Below are positions 46,755 through 58,400 of a stretch of 64,000 bases of DNA, one piece after another. The stretch covers positions 24,483,916-24,547,915 of the forward strand of contig NC_052489.1 in the NCBI RefSeq assembly GCF_009730915.1, in the 5' to 3' direction. How positions within the stretch are numbered: position 1 is the stretch's first letter; every line of letters begins with the position of its first letter. The notes under the pieces are model-generated. The model was not told the DNA's origin, did not search any database, and saw nothing but the letters and a program-made list of their open reading frames with translations. Source of the stretch: Dioscorea cayenensis subsp. rotundata. Its lineage: Eukaryota; Streptophyta; Magnoliopsida; Dioscoreales; Dioscoreaceae. The translations under genes and the position numbers were made by a program.

Positions 46755-47120
46755 TTGATGGATTGGCATCAAGATCCGACGGTCCACAACCAACATCAAA
46801 GTTATCAAGAGCCCTCCATCAAACAAAAACCCATCCTCTCCTCCATCTTCACCCCAAACCCTAACCCCCAAATCTGGTCCCCATACCCACTGCCCTTTAA
46901 CTCCACGGCACTGCAAACCACCTCCACATCCTCACCATCCTCCTCCGATGACACCGGTTCCGGCGACAGCCCCAACTCACCGTTTGCGAACTCTTCGTCA
47001 CCCTCGGCGTCCTCGACTACGTCGCCCAAAACTCCTCGTCTAATTGTGAAGCTACCAGGCCAACTACGTGTTTGCCCGGGTGTTTCTATTCTATTTCTAA
47101 GCCGCTCGTTGCTTCACTCA
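46755..47120 (+). other. GC-rich, coding-like segment inside the CACTA-like element
   Basis: Unlike the rest of the element this stretch is C-rich and open in more than one frame (for example SSPSSSDDTGSGDSPNS in one, CELFVTLGVLDYVAQNSS in another). It resembles a captured exon or leader. I do not recognise the source gene. It directly precedes the ABC-protein fragment and could be from the same gene's upstream region or from a second host gene. Confidence 0.4.
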
Positions 47121-47166
47121 CCGTCATACCACCGCGGCCGCCAGAGCAAGAGGGAGGGATCCATAG

Positions 47167-47402
47167 ATGGAGACAAACGGGATCGAGGTGATGGCCATGA
47201 ACTTCGCCTACGATGCCCAGCCTCAACTCTTCTCCCACTTCACCCTCAACATCGCACCCTGATCGCGCTGTCTCCTCATTGGCGCCAATGGATCTGGTAA
47301 CCCTAATTCACGCATGAGCTTTGGGTTTTCTAGGTTTTGATTTTTTTTTTTTGAATTTTTTTTTGCAGGAAAGACGACGTTGTTGAAGATCTTGGCTGGG
47401 AA
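47167..47402 (+). pseudogene. Captured fragment of an ABCI-type ATPase gene (ABCI19/20/21-like)
   Basis: METNGIEVMAMNFAYD... at 47167, then QPQLFSHFTLNIAP, a TGA where the family has Gly, SRCLLIGANGSG, and after an intron (47299 to about 47369, GT-AG, in phase) KTTLLKILAGKD. This is the N terminus plus Walker A (GANGSGKTT) of the small soluble plant ABCI ATPases, with one host intron retained. The remainder of the ATPase (signature motif, Walker B) is absent. Retention of an intron points to DNA-level capture by the transposon rather than retroposition. Not expected to make a functional protein. Confidence 0.75.
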
Positions 47403-48261
47403 AGATTTCTTTTTCAGTTTCTTAAAATTGGGATTTTCTTTTTGAAAGTTTCTCTAATCCTGATTGGTGTATTTTCTTCGTGTTTTATCTGAATTTTTAG
47501 ATGTTGTCTTGTGCTTGTTGAAAGTTATAGATCTTGTCGTCAAGTGAAGGTTTTTTTTTTTTTGAGTTTTTTGCAAATATGTGAGTCCATTTTCTTACAT
47601 GTTAAATTTCAAAGATTTTGCCATGTTTTTTCTCATTGAATTCTAAGTCAAATTTGTTCTGCTCATTTACAGTCATTTACAATCATCAATTGCGTCAGGA
47701 TCTCTTATCAAATGGACAAAAGGCTTTAAAATCGATGGCACGGTCAGTTATTATATTTATGTTTCACACGATACTATTTGATCTAATGTCTTTAAAATCG
47801 ACGACGTTGTTGAAGATCTGGAGCAAGACCATTGGCTAAGCTGTGAGTTTTTCTAAGATCCAAATTGATACATTTAGTGAAATTCGGTGGATACTTAGAG
47901 GAGTGAATACTAGGAATGCATAAAATTTGCTGATTTTTTGGAAATCTGTAGGAATAATTTGGAAATTAATGTTCATTTGTGAATTCTTTGAGAGTTCCAG
48001 CTTAATTATTAGTAATCTGATTATTTCAGGGAGATGTTCCACTCCAAGGAGATTTCTCTGCTGAACACATGATTTTTGGAGGTAAGTTTGCTTATTGAAT
48101 ATGAAATAAATTTGGAAACTTTTAAGCTAATAAATTCCCAATGTGTTTGCCAATTGTCCATTCTTAGATTATACAAAATTTGAAATCCTTTTTCAATTTC
48201 TGTATAGAATATATTTCCTCTCCAAAGGGCATCTTCATTTCCTTTACATGTCTTTATAAAC

Positions 48262-48307
<46 letters not shown>

Positions 48308-48455
48308 TATTGTTATCAATATACCCTGTCATGATGTGCTCAGTTTTGTTTGGATCTTTTTCTTTGTTTTAACAATAATAATAATATATTGTTATCAATA
48401 TACCATGTCATGATGTGCTCAGTTTTGTTTGGATCTTTTTCTTTGTTTTAATCTT
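48262..48455 (+). repeat. AAT microsatellite and 79-bp direct duplication
   Basis: A run of about 15 AAT units (48262-48308) continues into a block (attgttatcaatatacc ... ctttgttttaa) that is repeated once, with a 79-bp offset (48311 versus 48390) and one mismatch. It lies inside the CACTA-like element. Confidence 0.8.
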
Positions 48456-49383
48456 TATCAATGTCTTTGTAGAGAGGTCAAGTTGAAACTTGAAAGACGG
48501 TCACTACACAAGTTGTTTGGTTTGGTGATGGTGAAGGACTAGAAGTTAGATTGATAAATTAATCATAGTACAGTGTGAGGAATTATTTTGGACTAATGAC
48601 TAAACAATCAGACAACTTCCCTATGGGCTACGGCTCTTGCTTGACTTTGAGTGGTTTACATGCCACTCCACACTCCAATGAAACTCTTTTCAACTTGAAA
48701 TTCTAAAAAGCTACTCTGCCCCATTATATACCAATTATCTTTCTTTTATCATTACATTTGTGTGTGTATATATGTAGTTCATGACAAGTGGATAAAAACA
48801 AGTAAAATGAAACATGAAAGAGGAGAGGCAAAAAGGACACATAGGTAAAAACATATATCTTATATCATATTTGTAGTATAGGTTAATTTTGTTTTGATGT
48901 GTGTATTTTTCTGGTAGTTTTTGATTGTTGCACTACTACCATGGCATTGCCTTATCCCTTCATTGCTTCCCTGCACTAAAAACCTAATGCATACTTAGAA
49001 GAGAAATATTTCTTAAAAACTTTATGGATTCCCTTTGATGTACTTAATAGACAATCTTCAGAAAAGAAATAAAAACATATTTAAAAATAGATAGTTGTCA
49101 ATCTGGTGGATATTTTATGGATTACCTTTGATGTACTTAATTCAGTGTATCTGTTTCACCTTTCCCGGCACAATTATAAATTCCACCCTGAAGCTTTACG
49201 GCAACATTAGATATTTGAATTGAAGGCACTCTTTGTGATTGTTGTGTACTAATGTTTGATACTCTGGATCTTTATCTTGTCCCAAGATTCTTTTGTCTCA
49301 TTTTACCTTGGAATTTCTGGTTTAATATGTTGTCTTTGTGAACTAACTTGCTGACTTTATTCTTCTATGAAATTGTACAGTAA

Positions 49384-49584
49384 TTGCAATGTGTCGTTAA
49401 ACATTGTATTGATGCTCTGGATATTAATTTGGCATTATCTTATGAAATTTACACGATATGCAGTGACATTGAAGAAGCAGCTAAGCACTGTCCAATTCCG
49501 AAAAGAGCTCGTATTTCTTTAAGATTAAGTATAGGGTTTATGATGATGTATAGAGTTATGTTAGATTGGACTTTATTATTGTAA
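49384..49584 (+). other. Short open frame of unknown origin inside the CACTA-like element
   Basis: A 66-codon frame (first codon not ATG) with SYEIYTICSDIEEAAKHCPI. An acceptor-like ttgtacag precedes it at about 49374-49381. It may be another captured exon or a transposase relic. I do not recognise it. Confidence 0.3.
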
Positions 49585-49714
49585 TAGTGCTATGATTGTA
49601 ATAACATTTTGCATATTTAACGAATATTGTAATTTATATTTTGATGAAATTAAATGCAGGTTCTAATATTAAATAAATTTATTTGTGAGTTATTTTATTT
49701 TTTCAAATAGAATT

Positions 49715-50220
49715 GTGCCAGATTTCGTGACAAAAAATTATGTCAATAGCATCAGTAAATTCGAATCTGTGAAAAAAACCGTGACAAAAAATGTGTCAAC
49801 AATCATGTTAAATTTAAAAACGTGATAAAAATTGTGCCAAAAATTATTTTTGTGACAGCCAAAAATCGTGACAAAATCAATTGTGCCAAAAACCGTGACA
49901 AAATTGACCGTGCCAGAATCTGTGACAAATTTGACCGTGCCAAACACTGTGACAAATTTGACCGTGACAAAATCGATCGTGACAAAAATCGTGACAAACT
50001 CGATCGTGCCAAAAACCGTGACAAAATCAATCGTGTCAACAATCATGACAAAAACTGTGACAATTTTGTCACGGTTTTACTATTCCGTGACAAATTACAT
50101 TTGTCACGCATGCTATAGGCACGGTTAATATTCCGTGCCAAAATTCGTGCCAAAATCAGTTTGTCACGGTTTTTTGGTTTATTTCCGTGCCAAAATTACC
50201 GTGCCAAATTCCTATTTTTC
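49715..50220. repeat. Right subterminal repeat region of the CACTA-like element
   Basis: More than 20 variants of (g/c)cgtgacaaa and gtgccaaa in about 0.5 kb, in inverted orientation relative to much of the left array. Confidence 0.8.
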
Positions 50221-50238
50221 TTGTAGCGCTAGAATATT

Positions 50239-51004
50239 CTCTGTTTCTCCCACCCCCAAGAAATAAATCCTTGTTTTTGGCTTGCTTGGGAAGATAAAAT
50301 TCCCACCCTTACTAACCGTTTTAGAAAAGGGTGTATCTCTCAAAGCACAACTGATACATGCGTACTTTGCCACATAGCTTCTGAGACTATTGATCATCTC
50401 TTCTTTGATTGCTCTTTTTCTTCACATTTCTGGTCTTTCTTCGCTCATCTTTTGAAAGTTAATCCCAGTTCTCCTTCAATTTTAACGATTTGGACTTCCT
50501 GGATTACTTCTTTACAACCTCAATGTCAACCTCTCTGGGATCTTTGCATTAGAGCTAATATTTGGAATATTTGGAATATTTGGCTTGAACGCAACAATCG
50601 CATATTTCAATTCATAGCACTACCTACTCATGCATTGCTATTAAAAATTGCTAATATGCTACTTTCTTGGTTTTCAACGGCTACAGATAATCATCACCAG
50701 ACTCAGGCTGAGGTTGCCCAGAAGATCAAGCGCTTAATCAATTTCATCAGCGCTAGAGTTTCCAATGCTACCGGCGATCTATATCCTACTCCAGTGTTAG
50801 AGTAGAGTTTTCTACTCTCAGCCTTGTAGACTTACATCTCCTTTTGGTGGTTCCTATCTACATAGTTGTTTTTTGACTTTTTAATTACCTTGTTTTGCTT
50901 CATCTCTGGTGAGAGTTTCAGTGTGTTCTAGTTTTTTCGCTCTTTGCTTGGTTGTACTGTCTTTCTTTCAATAAAGTTGTGGTTTATCCATAAAAAAAAA
51001 ATTT
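50239..51004 (+). mobile_element. 5'-truncated LINE 3' fragment
   Basis: One open frame over most of its length reads the zf-RVT end and C terminus of the LINE ORF2: WLAWEDKIPTLTNRFRKGC, HLFFDCSFSS, IWLERNNRIF, LLLKIANMLLSWF, then a stop at 50803-50805. An aataaag at 50970 and the family tail gtggtttatcca plus A-run follow. Seven-bp gaatatt repeats flank it (50232-50238 and 51005-51011), a possible target duplication. It inserted 3-10 bp from the right end of the CACTA-like element. Confidence 0.85.
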
Positions 51005-51011
51005 GAATATT

Positions 51012-51829
51012 ATATTATATAGATATAGATATATCTAAACAGTTAGTTCTATGTCAATATATATATTCTCAGACTAAAAAACTAACAACAAACTCGAGCT
51101 TGAAAAAATTAAGCATATTAATTATTCAAAACTAACAAGATCTTAAATATTTGCGATTAATTGGGGATTTGAAGCACATACAGAGTGATCATTAAAATGG
51201 AATTGGTGTTATAAATAAATAAATCAACAACAAAATTATATTTAAAAAAATAGTTATAGAATTCCATATATTTGTTGATACTTAAAAAAAAAATAACTAG
51301 TGATTAGATGAATAGAGAAAATGAGATTAGTAATTTAGTAGACTCTCATAAGGAGCAAACGGATCCACATAAGGAGATGCGCTGTTAAAATATGAGATTT
51401 AAAAAATCTATAGGATATATTGTATATAAATTAAAAAAAATTTAATTTCTTATAATTTATTCTTACTTAAATTAAAAATTAAAATATAATTAGTTTTTTT
51501 TTTAATTTACATTCACTAAACAAAATTTTTAAATCCGTCTCAATTGAACCTCACTTTTCTTCAACCAGTAGTGTAGGATAGTCGCAATTATCACAATTAA
51601 GTTTAAAGAAGCAATAATAAATTTAAAGCTATTGAATTGGTGTTATAATTAAAAAAAAAAAATTGATAGAAGTCCATTTCATTTTGATATTTCTCAAAAA
51701 TAAAAATAAAAATTAAAACTCCTCCAAGTGTGTACAATTTAAATAAATAATTCTAGAACTCAAATAATTTTGATATTTCATGGGGTTTAATTAGAAAAAC
51801 ATTAGTAATTCTTCTCTCTGGGAGCAAGA
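51012..51829. other. AT-rich intergenic DNA upstream of the pfkB kinase
   Basis: Long A and T runs without coding or repeat structure that I can name. Confidence 0.55.
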
Positions 51830-51834
51830 GCGAG

Positions 51835-51870
<36 letters not shown>
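51830..51870 (+). repeat. GA microsatellite in the pfkB kinase leader
   Basis: About 20 GA units ending 3-4 bp before the first ATG (51874). Confidence 0.85.
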
Positions 51871-51871
<1 letters not shown>

Positions 51872-51873
51872 TG

Positions 51874-54642
51874 ATGATGGAGAACCTCGCCTTGAGGAGG
51901 CTCAAATCGATCGCTGGCCATCTCCAACCATCGGAAACCCTAACCGGAGATCTCTTCCTCAATCGGGTACCAGTCCTCATTTTTTTTTTCTCGTTGCGTT
52001 TGTCTGTTGGATTTTCGTTGTTTAATCATCTAGCGAACCTATTGTCATTGGTGTTCTATAAATCTCAGAATCCAGTGAGTTCGTCGGAGAAAATCGATGA
52101 TGCCTCTTCTCCGATCATTATCGGAGGCATGGTATTGGATATCAATGCTGTTCCTAATGCTCACCCGGTTCCTGGAACCACTACGCCTGGCAAGGTGATT
52201 TTTTTAAGTGATTGGATTTATAGTTGGTTATGTTTACCTGATGTTTAGTAGTAAATTTTTGCAGTAAATTGGATATCTTGCAATGGTTTGTTGTTCAGGT
52301 TAAGTATGTCAGTGGAGGAGTGGCTAGGAATGTTGCTGAATGCATGTCAAAGCTTGGGACAAGACCTTTTATTATTAGTGTTGTCGGACTTGATATGGCT
52401 GGTGGTTGAATTTTCCTTTGCACTGTTGATATGTTGCATTTTGTGAATTAAATTTGCTAATTGATTCTGGTGTTTTTTTTTTTGTGTTCTCTGAAATTGA
52501 GGGGAATTGCTGTTAAAGTACTGGAAATCTGCTGGTTTTTCCACAGAAGGTAATATCTGATATCAATTGGTTTGTAGTTATTGTTTTGCTTCGATGACTG
52601 TGTAGAAGTTGTAGGAAATCAACACTACTAGTTCTTGTGTCTTATTTGCAGTAGTATTTATTACTATGTGTTTGTTATCAATTTTTTACAAAAGATATGC
52701 CAGTGAGTTTGAATTTTATTGCCTCTGTTCATTTATTTATCTCTTTGTTTTTTCTAATATATTGTCCCAACCATGTTATGAACTTTTATGCAATTTACTC
52801 CAAGGAAGCATCTTAGTTAGACTTGTACACTTTCCCCAGAGGTTGAATTTCCCTCAGTTGGAAGTATCATGTGGTTCTTCTAGCTATTTCTTTCTGGGTT
52901 TCCAAGGGACTAATGATTTGAAATTTTAGTGCTTATCCATATCCCATAATAGCCATTCTTGTAAAATGTTTATATAGGAATTCTCAAGCTTCAAGGCATG
53001 GCAACTCCTGTTGTGTCTAATGTATATGACTGTAGTGGTGAACTGGCTGCAGCTGTGGCCAGCGTTGAAGCAGTTGTAAGTTATTTGATGGTTTATCATG
53101 TTATAAACTTAACCTGTTCATCCGAAGAACTTTACTGTGATGGATCTCTTAAACTGCTAATGATGTATTTCTTACATTCTGAAAATCTGATATCTTCATA
53201 AAAGGAAACATTTGTGACTCCACAATGGATTCAAAAATTTAGTCACAAAATACGTTCCGCGCCAGTGGTGATGGTTGATGCAAATTTGAATCCTCAAGCA
53301 CTTAAAGCTGCCTGTCAACGTATGTTGCATCATCTGCAGTCTTCTTTCTTCCATCTTTCTGAAGTCATGTATTTCCCCACTAACCGTAATTTAATGGCTA
53401 TTGCTTCCATTATTTATAGCTTGTATTTTGTTCTAAACAGTGGTATCCTTGACCTTTGTCTGAAGATGTGGTCAAATTTTTATGTTTTTCTTTAAAATCA
53501 TATTGTTGATCTGCTTAAAGACTTTTAATTCAACTTCATATATTGAAGGTCTAGTCTTTAACAATATGCCTAATTTATCCGATTTATTTTAAACTAAAAT
53601 AATGTTATTTGGACTTGACAAAGTCTACAGTTCTGGGACTAGCTTACACATTCTCAATTCCAATTCGTGTACTAATTGCCAATTGTCTGTATTCTATCAT
53701 TAGCCATATTGATTCTTTACATCTAGTTTCATTTTACAGTGGCAGGAGAATTTAGCATTCCTCTATGGTTTGAACCAGTCTCAATAACCAAGTCTGTGAG
53801 AATTTCATCTATCATAAATTATGTAAGTGCTTTGGGCCCAAAACATTTCACAGTTTTTGTCATAATGGTATGTTTGTTTTATTTATTATTTTTTGACAAG
53901 CAACACACTGTTTTTTGTGCAGATAACATTTGCTTCCCCTAATGTCAATGAGCTTATTTCTATGGCAAATGCTTTATCATTAAACAAGAAGTTTGATTTC
54001 ATAACGAAAAGTTTCCAGTCCATAGAAACTTTATTCCAAATGCTAAAACCAGCAATATGTGTTTTGCTGGAGAAGGGTGTCAAAGTGCTCATCGTGACTC
54101 TGGGCTCATATGGTGTATTCGTATGCTGTACAGGAGGTCCAGATTTTATCAATGAAGCATTGAATCGAAGAACAGCTAGCTGTTCCAGTAGGCAGCTATA
54201 TGAACTTGTGAATAATAACTCTCTTGCAAACCGGTTTCATTGTTACACAGAGACAGGAATGAAGTCATCTTATTTCGCCTATCATTTTCCATCTCTTCCT
54301 GCATCAGTGGTAAGCCTAACGGGTGCAGGAGACTGCTTGGTTGGTGGAATCCTCGCATCGATCTGTGCTGGAATAGATGTGATGCAAAGTATCGCTGTGG
54401 GCATAACGGTAGCAAAAGCAGCTGTGGAAGCCGAATCAAACGTGCCCGCAAAATATAGCTTGACAACAATTAAAGGTATGGGAGCTATAAGTCATTTGAA
54501 GAGCTTAATTGTGCTCAGAGGTTCTCCTATCAGTTATGGTAGTTATTTAGACAGTTTTAACTTTTAAGTTTGACACAGGCTTGCTATGTTTGCAGATGAA
54601 GCAGTGAAAATCTTGTCATCTGCCCAACCACTTGCGTTTTGA
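51874..54642 (+). CDS. pfkB-family kinase, probable pseudouridine kinase (PUKI-like)
   Basis: Nine exons: 51874-51966, 52069-52194, 52299-52401, 52502-52549, 52978-53075, 53205-53319, 53740-53822, 53923-54475, 54596-54642; 421 aa, every junction in phase. Motifs: IIGGMVLDINA near the start, GGVARNVAECMSKLG, VVGLDMAG, PVVMVDANL, WFEPVSITKS, FASPNVNEL, VTLGSYGVFV and the pfkB signature LTGAGDCLVGG (catalytic Asp near residue 355). The pattern matches the plant enzyme that phosphorylates pseudouridine in nucleoside catabolism, which is peroxisomal. Residues 9-17 read RLKSIAGHL, fitting the PTS2 consensus R-L-x5-H-L. The exon 3 donor (gtggtt) is weak. Two ATGs are adjacent; I took the first. Confidence 0.9.
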
Positions 54643-55463
54643 CAAAGAGGCAGTGTATGGTTTGTAGGACAGCGCGAATCTTGTCTGATAATAAGTGTCA
54701 TGTTTAAGAGTGCAAGCACAAGCATTGCATTGCCTGTATATCTCTATCTCTATTGTCTTTGTGTTTTTCATCATTTATGTTGTTGATGGTTGGGTCATTG
54801 ATCCTTATCCCATTTTCCTTCCAGTGACCTTGGAAGTAGGAATATGACGAAAACAAATGGCCAATGCAACCGGTACCTACCCAGACCTGTGTCCATTTAG
54901 CACATGCTACAAGGCAGATCATTGTGGCTGATTATGACATCCATAGAGTGCAGTCTGAAATTATGCACAGATCACATCTTGCTTTGTCATAGTCTAAGAT
55001 GGCATTTATGTCTTTGGTTTTATTCTGTTGGTAGTGTTCTTGTTTACAACGGTCTGAACGAATAATGGAACACTGCACCCAGATCAGCTGTTCCAGAGTT
55101 AAAAAGTAACATGGCTAATTAAGACAGTTTGTGATCATACACTGTTCTCATAACGGATAAAATTGCTACATGTTTGGTGGAATAAACACAGAATAAACTC
55201 AATCCATCAACAGACTTGCCAAAATAATAATGATGATGATAATGAAATAAGACAATCCAATGCCAAGGAAAATGAAAGAAAAAGCAATGATATTTCCTTC
55301 CTATTCTTTTTCTTCTGTTGAAATCCAGATCCATGAACAATACACAGTGTTTCTTCCATGAAAAATCTCCCTAAAATCAAAAAGCCGGTTTACTTGGGTG
55401 TGGGAGCCACCGTACTTGAGCTTTGTCAGCCATCGGGTTGCATGCTTGCGTAGGACTGTCCAT
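54643..55463. other. Convergent 3' flanks of the pfkB kinase and CSN4 genes
   Basis: About 820 bp between the two stop codons. No repeats or ORFs of note. Confidence 0.6.
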
Positions 55464-58400
55464 TCAGACTGGTACCATAACGCCCTTACTTGTCATGCTG
55501 TCAAGGATATCATTGAGTGCTTGGCACAAACCCACAATCTGCAAGCCCATGGCAGTGAATCATGGTTCCAGACAAACAGAAACAGAGAAGTAAAAGCACA
55601 TACGACCATTTTCTGATAAAGTGGTCATTATATCATGCTATTGATAGGTAATGGATGATGGAAATGGAGATTCTTGACTTTTAGTCCAATGACAGAGGAA
55701 AAGATTTTTCTTGTTTATAAAGTTATCACCGGTATTTTGGATAGGTATCGTGTAACCAGCAATGTCATTACTCACCTGCTGATCCCACAGTTGCAGTTCT
55801 TCAGTGTCATCTTCAAAATGAATGACAGCTTCAACCTGAAAAAACAGACAGCTCTACTAAAAAATCATGGAATAACAATAACGGCAAACAGGAAAAATAT
55901 AACTTATAATCTGGAGAACTAAAACATCAAAGGGATCTAATATCTCAAGTATTGAGTCAGATACATAAATTGTATATAAGAAAAATTCTTTTGGAATATG
56001 CATGTCTAGAGTGGCATTTTAGAAGTTGTATAATACTGAGACTGCATAATCCTGCTTCGTGTATCAAAAGCAATTAACTAAACTATTGTGACAACATACC
56101 TGATCAATTGATCCCCTCATTCTATCCTCGTATATCATCCGTGAAGCTATCTTTTCAGCCTATCAAGAATATTCAAGCCTAAGACTGTCAGGAACTTGAT
56201 TTTTTTATTTAAAAAAACAATACCAGCAAACACAAAGCAAACAATAATTAAAAGTCAAGATATGGCAACCAGCACAGTATAAAATTTCAATGGTATATCA
56301 ACTTTCAGGAATGCTGTCAATTAAGTGTGCAATAGGCAATATCTAAGAAAAGTAGACTACTACAAAATCATTGCCAAAATACATCAAACAATTCTCTTAA
56401 CAAAGTTAATCAAAAGGAGTTCGTGCCGACACAAATGTAAGAGAATAAATAAGGATGCCAGTTTTTTTACTAACAGCAATCATGCTTAAGAGAACATTCC
56501 ACCCAAGTTTCAGTAAGAACAAATTTGAGATGTTAATCAATGCAATCAAAAAGCAAGAACTAGCATTCCTAACAGGCAAGCAATCTAGCAATTCACATTG
56601 ATTTACAGCTTCATTGAAGTTATGAAAAAAGAATACACAAACAAGCCCCAATTTTCTTTGAAGCTCAAAAATAAGAATAATAAAGAAAGGTAGCTTAGCA
56701 TATTGATCCAAACATGGTGTTATAACTAAAACGAAACAACACCAATATAGTGATCGGCTAACAATAAGGAAGAAGAAACATGGTCAATGCATTCAGTACC
56801 TTTTGTGGTGCTATACCCAATAAAGTGCCTAATTCTTCAAAACTGATGAAAACGAAAGTAAAAGTTAATAAGGAGATATATTGATGGTGGAAAGTTTAGT
56901 GTGCAAGGAATTACTATCTCCTGTCAACCTTATGTTTGTATAGAGCTTGCTTGCACTCAAAAGGTTATGCTCAATCATGGCACGATCTAGCACAGTGACA
57001 TTATCTGGTAAAAGAGCTTTCTGTTGGAAAAAAAAATATATACATGATGGCTCAATTACTTAGTTAAAAGAAAGATGAAATGAAAGCATATCATGTTCAT
57101 GAGGCAGGACCATTGTACCTGGTGTGCTTTCAATTCTTCAGCAAATGCATCAATTTCTGGCTTCCTCAATATCCTTTCCAAGTATACCTGAACACATTCA
57201 TAACCATGTTCATTAGATGCAAGTCATACTTCACCAGCCATAAAAGCCTCTGTACTGTGAGTACCTTTTGCAATATTGGGTAAATCTTCAACTTCGAGCA
57301 CCTCTCATCCTGATCATGAACGCCAAAGATATCAAATTACATGTAGCTTATCCTTAAACAAGCAAGGAATGAAAACCTGATATCTATACAAGATTCACTT
57401 TTTATATGATAGACATTTCAGACAAACTAAAAATAAAATCACAACCAGTAGATTGACCTTCAAAGTTTGAACCAAATATGCAGGTATAACCTATAGGTTT
57501 TAAATGCAAGAGAAACAAATATAAGTAAAAGCAAATCTGAAAGTTAATAAACCAAGTTTACAGCTACAAATTTTTGCATCATGATCTAAATCACAAAAGG
57601 TCTTACTGAAGTGTATGCTGAAAGACGGGAATCATATCACACATTTCTCATATGAAGCACTAGCACATAGTCCTCCAGATAAGAGATTGTATACATACCT
57701 TGTATAAGTTAGCTAGGACACGAGACCGTTGCGGACCTGCAGCGGCCAGTATAGTGCAGGTGACAGCAGCACTGAGAGCTTGCTCTAGTGCATCCTCATT
57801 GATCTCTCTAAGATCAAATGATACATTCATACAAATGAATGAGCAACCATTAGCATAAAAATTCAATTCATTGCAAAGTTAGTTAACATGTGGAAGAGCA
57901 AAAGCATACTACCATTCATCTACAACAGCTTTGTATTAATAAAACAGGAAAGTTCTACTAGACCATTAAGACTCTAGTAGGAAAGCAACTTAGAAGATAT
58001 GGAGCCATAGTAACGAAGGTTAAAATATTGAAGCATAGTTACCACAGACTATTGAAGCATAGTTACCACACACAATATGAGGGTTAAGTTGACATGAAAA
58101 GTTGCATTCATATAAACCAAGGGAGTGAAGGAATGAAATAGGTTAAAACATAACAGAAAAAATAGAACATGGATAAATCAGTGGATGAGACAAAAGAAAC
58201 AAATAAAACAGACAACAGATTCATTGATTCAATGAAGAATCTCAGTGTTATATAGATCAGTATTTATACAAAGATAGAAAAATTAGCATACTCGTCCCCA
58301 ATTTGTCGTTTTTCAATTTGTGAAATGTCATAATAACGAAGTGCAGCTTCCAGAAACTTCCGTTTTAAATCTAATATCCTTGCATAACAAACCTGTCAAA

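Larger units (their letters stand above)
45414..50228. mobile_element. Non-autonomous CACTA (En/Spm)-like DNA transposon with captured host DNA
   Basis: A 4.8-kb element. Its ends are imperfect inverted repeats: left gcttacaagaaaaa, right (reverse strand) cgctacaagaaaaa, continuing to ttggcac in both, about 22 of 28 positions matching. The right end is one base from the canonical CACTACAAG; the left is more decayed. Dense subterminal motifs ggcacgg and ccgtgacaaa fill about 1.2 kb on the left and 0.5 kb on the right, as expected for transposase-binding arrays. No transposase-like ORF is visible. The interior carries a piece of a host ABC-protein gene with its intron and other GC-rich sequence of unknown origin. 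It looks like a gene-capturing, now immobile copy. Confidence 0.8.

Noticed and set aside
49738-50128. Repetitive ORFs (FVTVFGTV / RDKIDRAK) on both strands
   Set aside because: They are translations of the right subterminal repeats.
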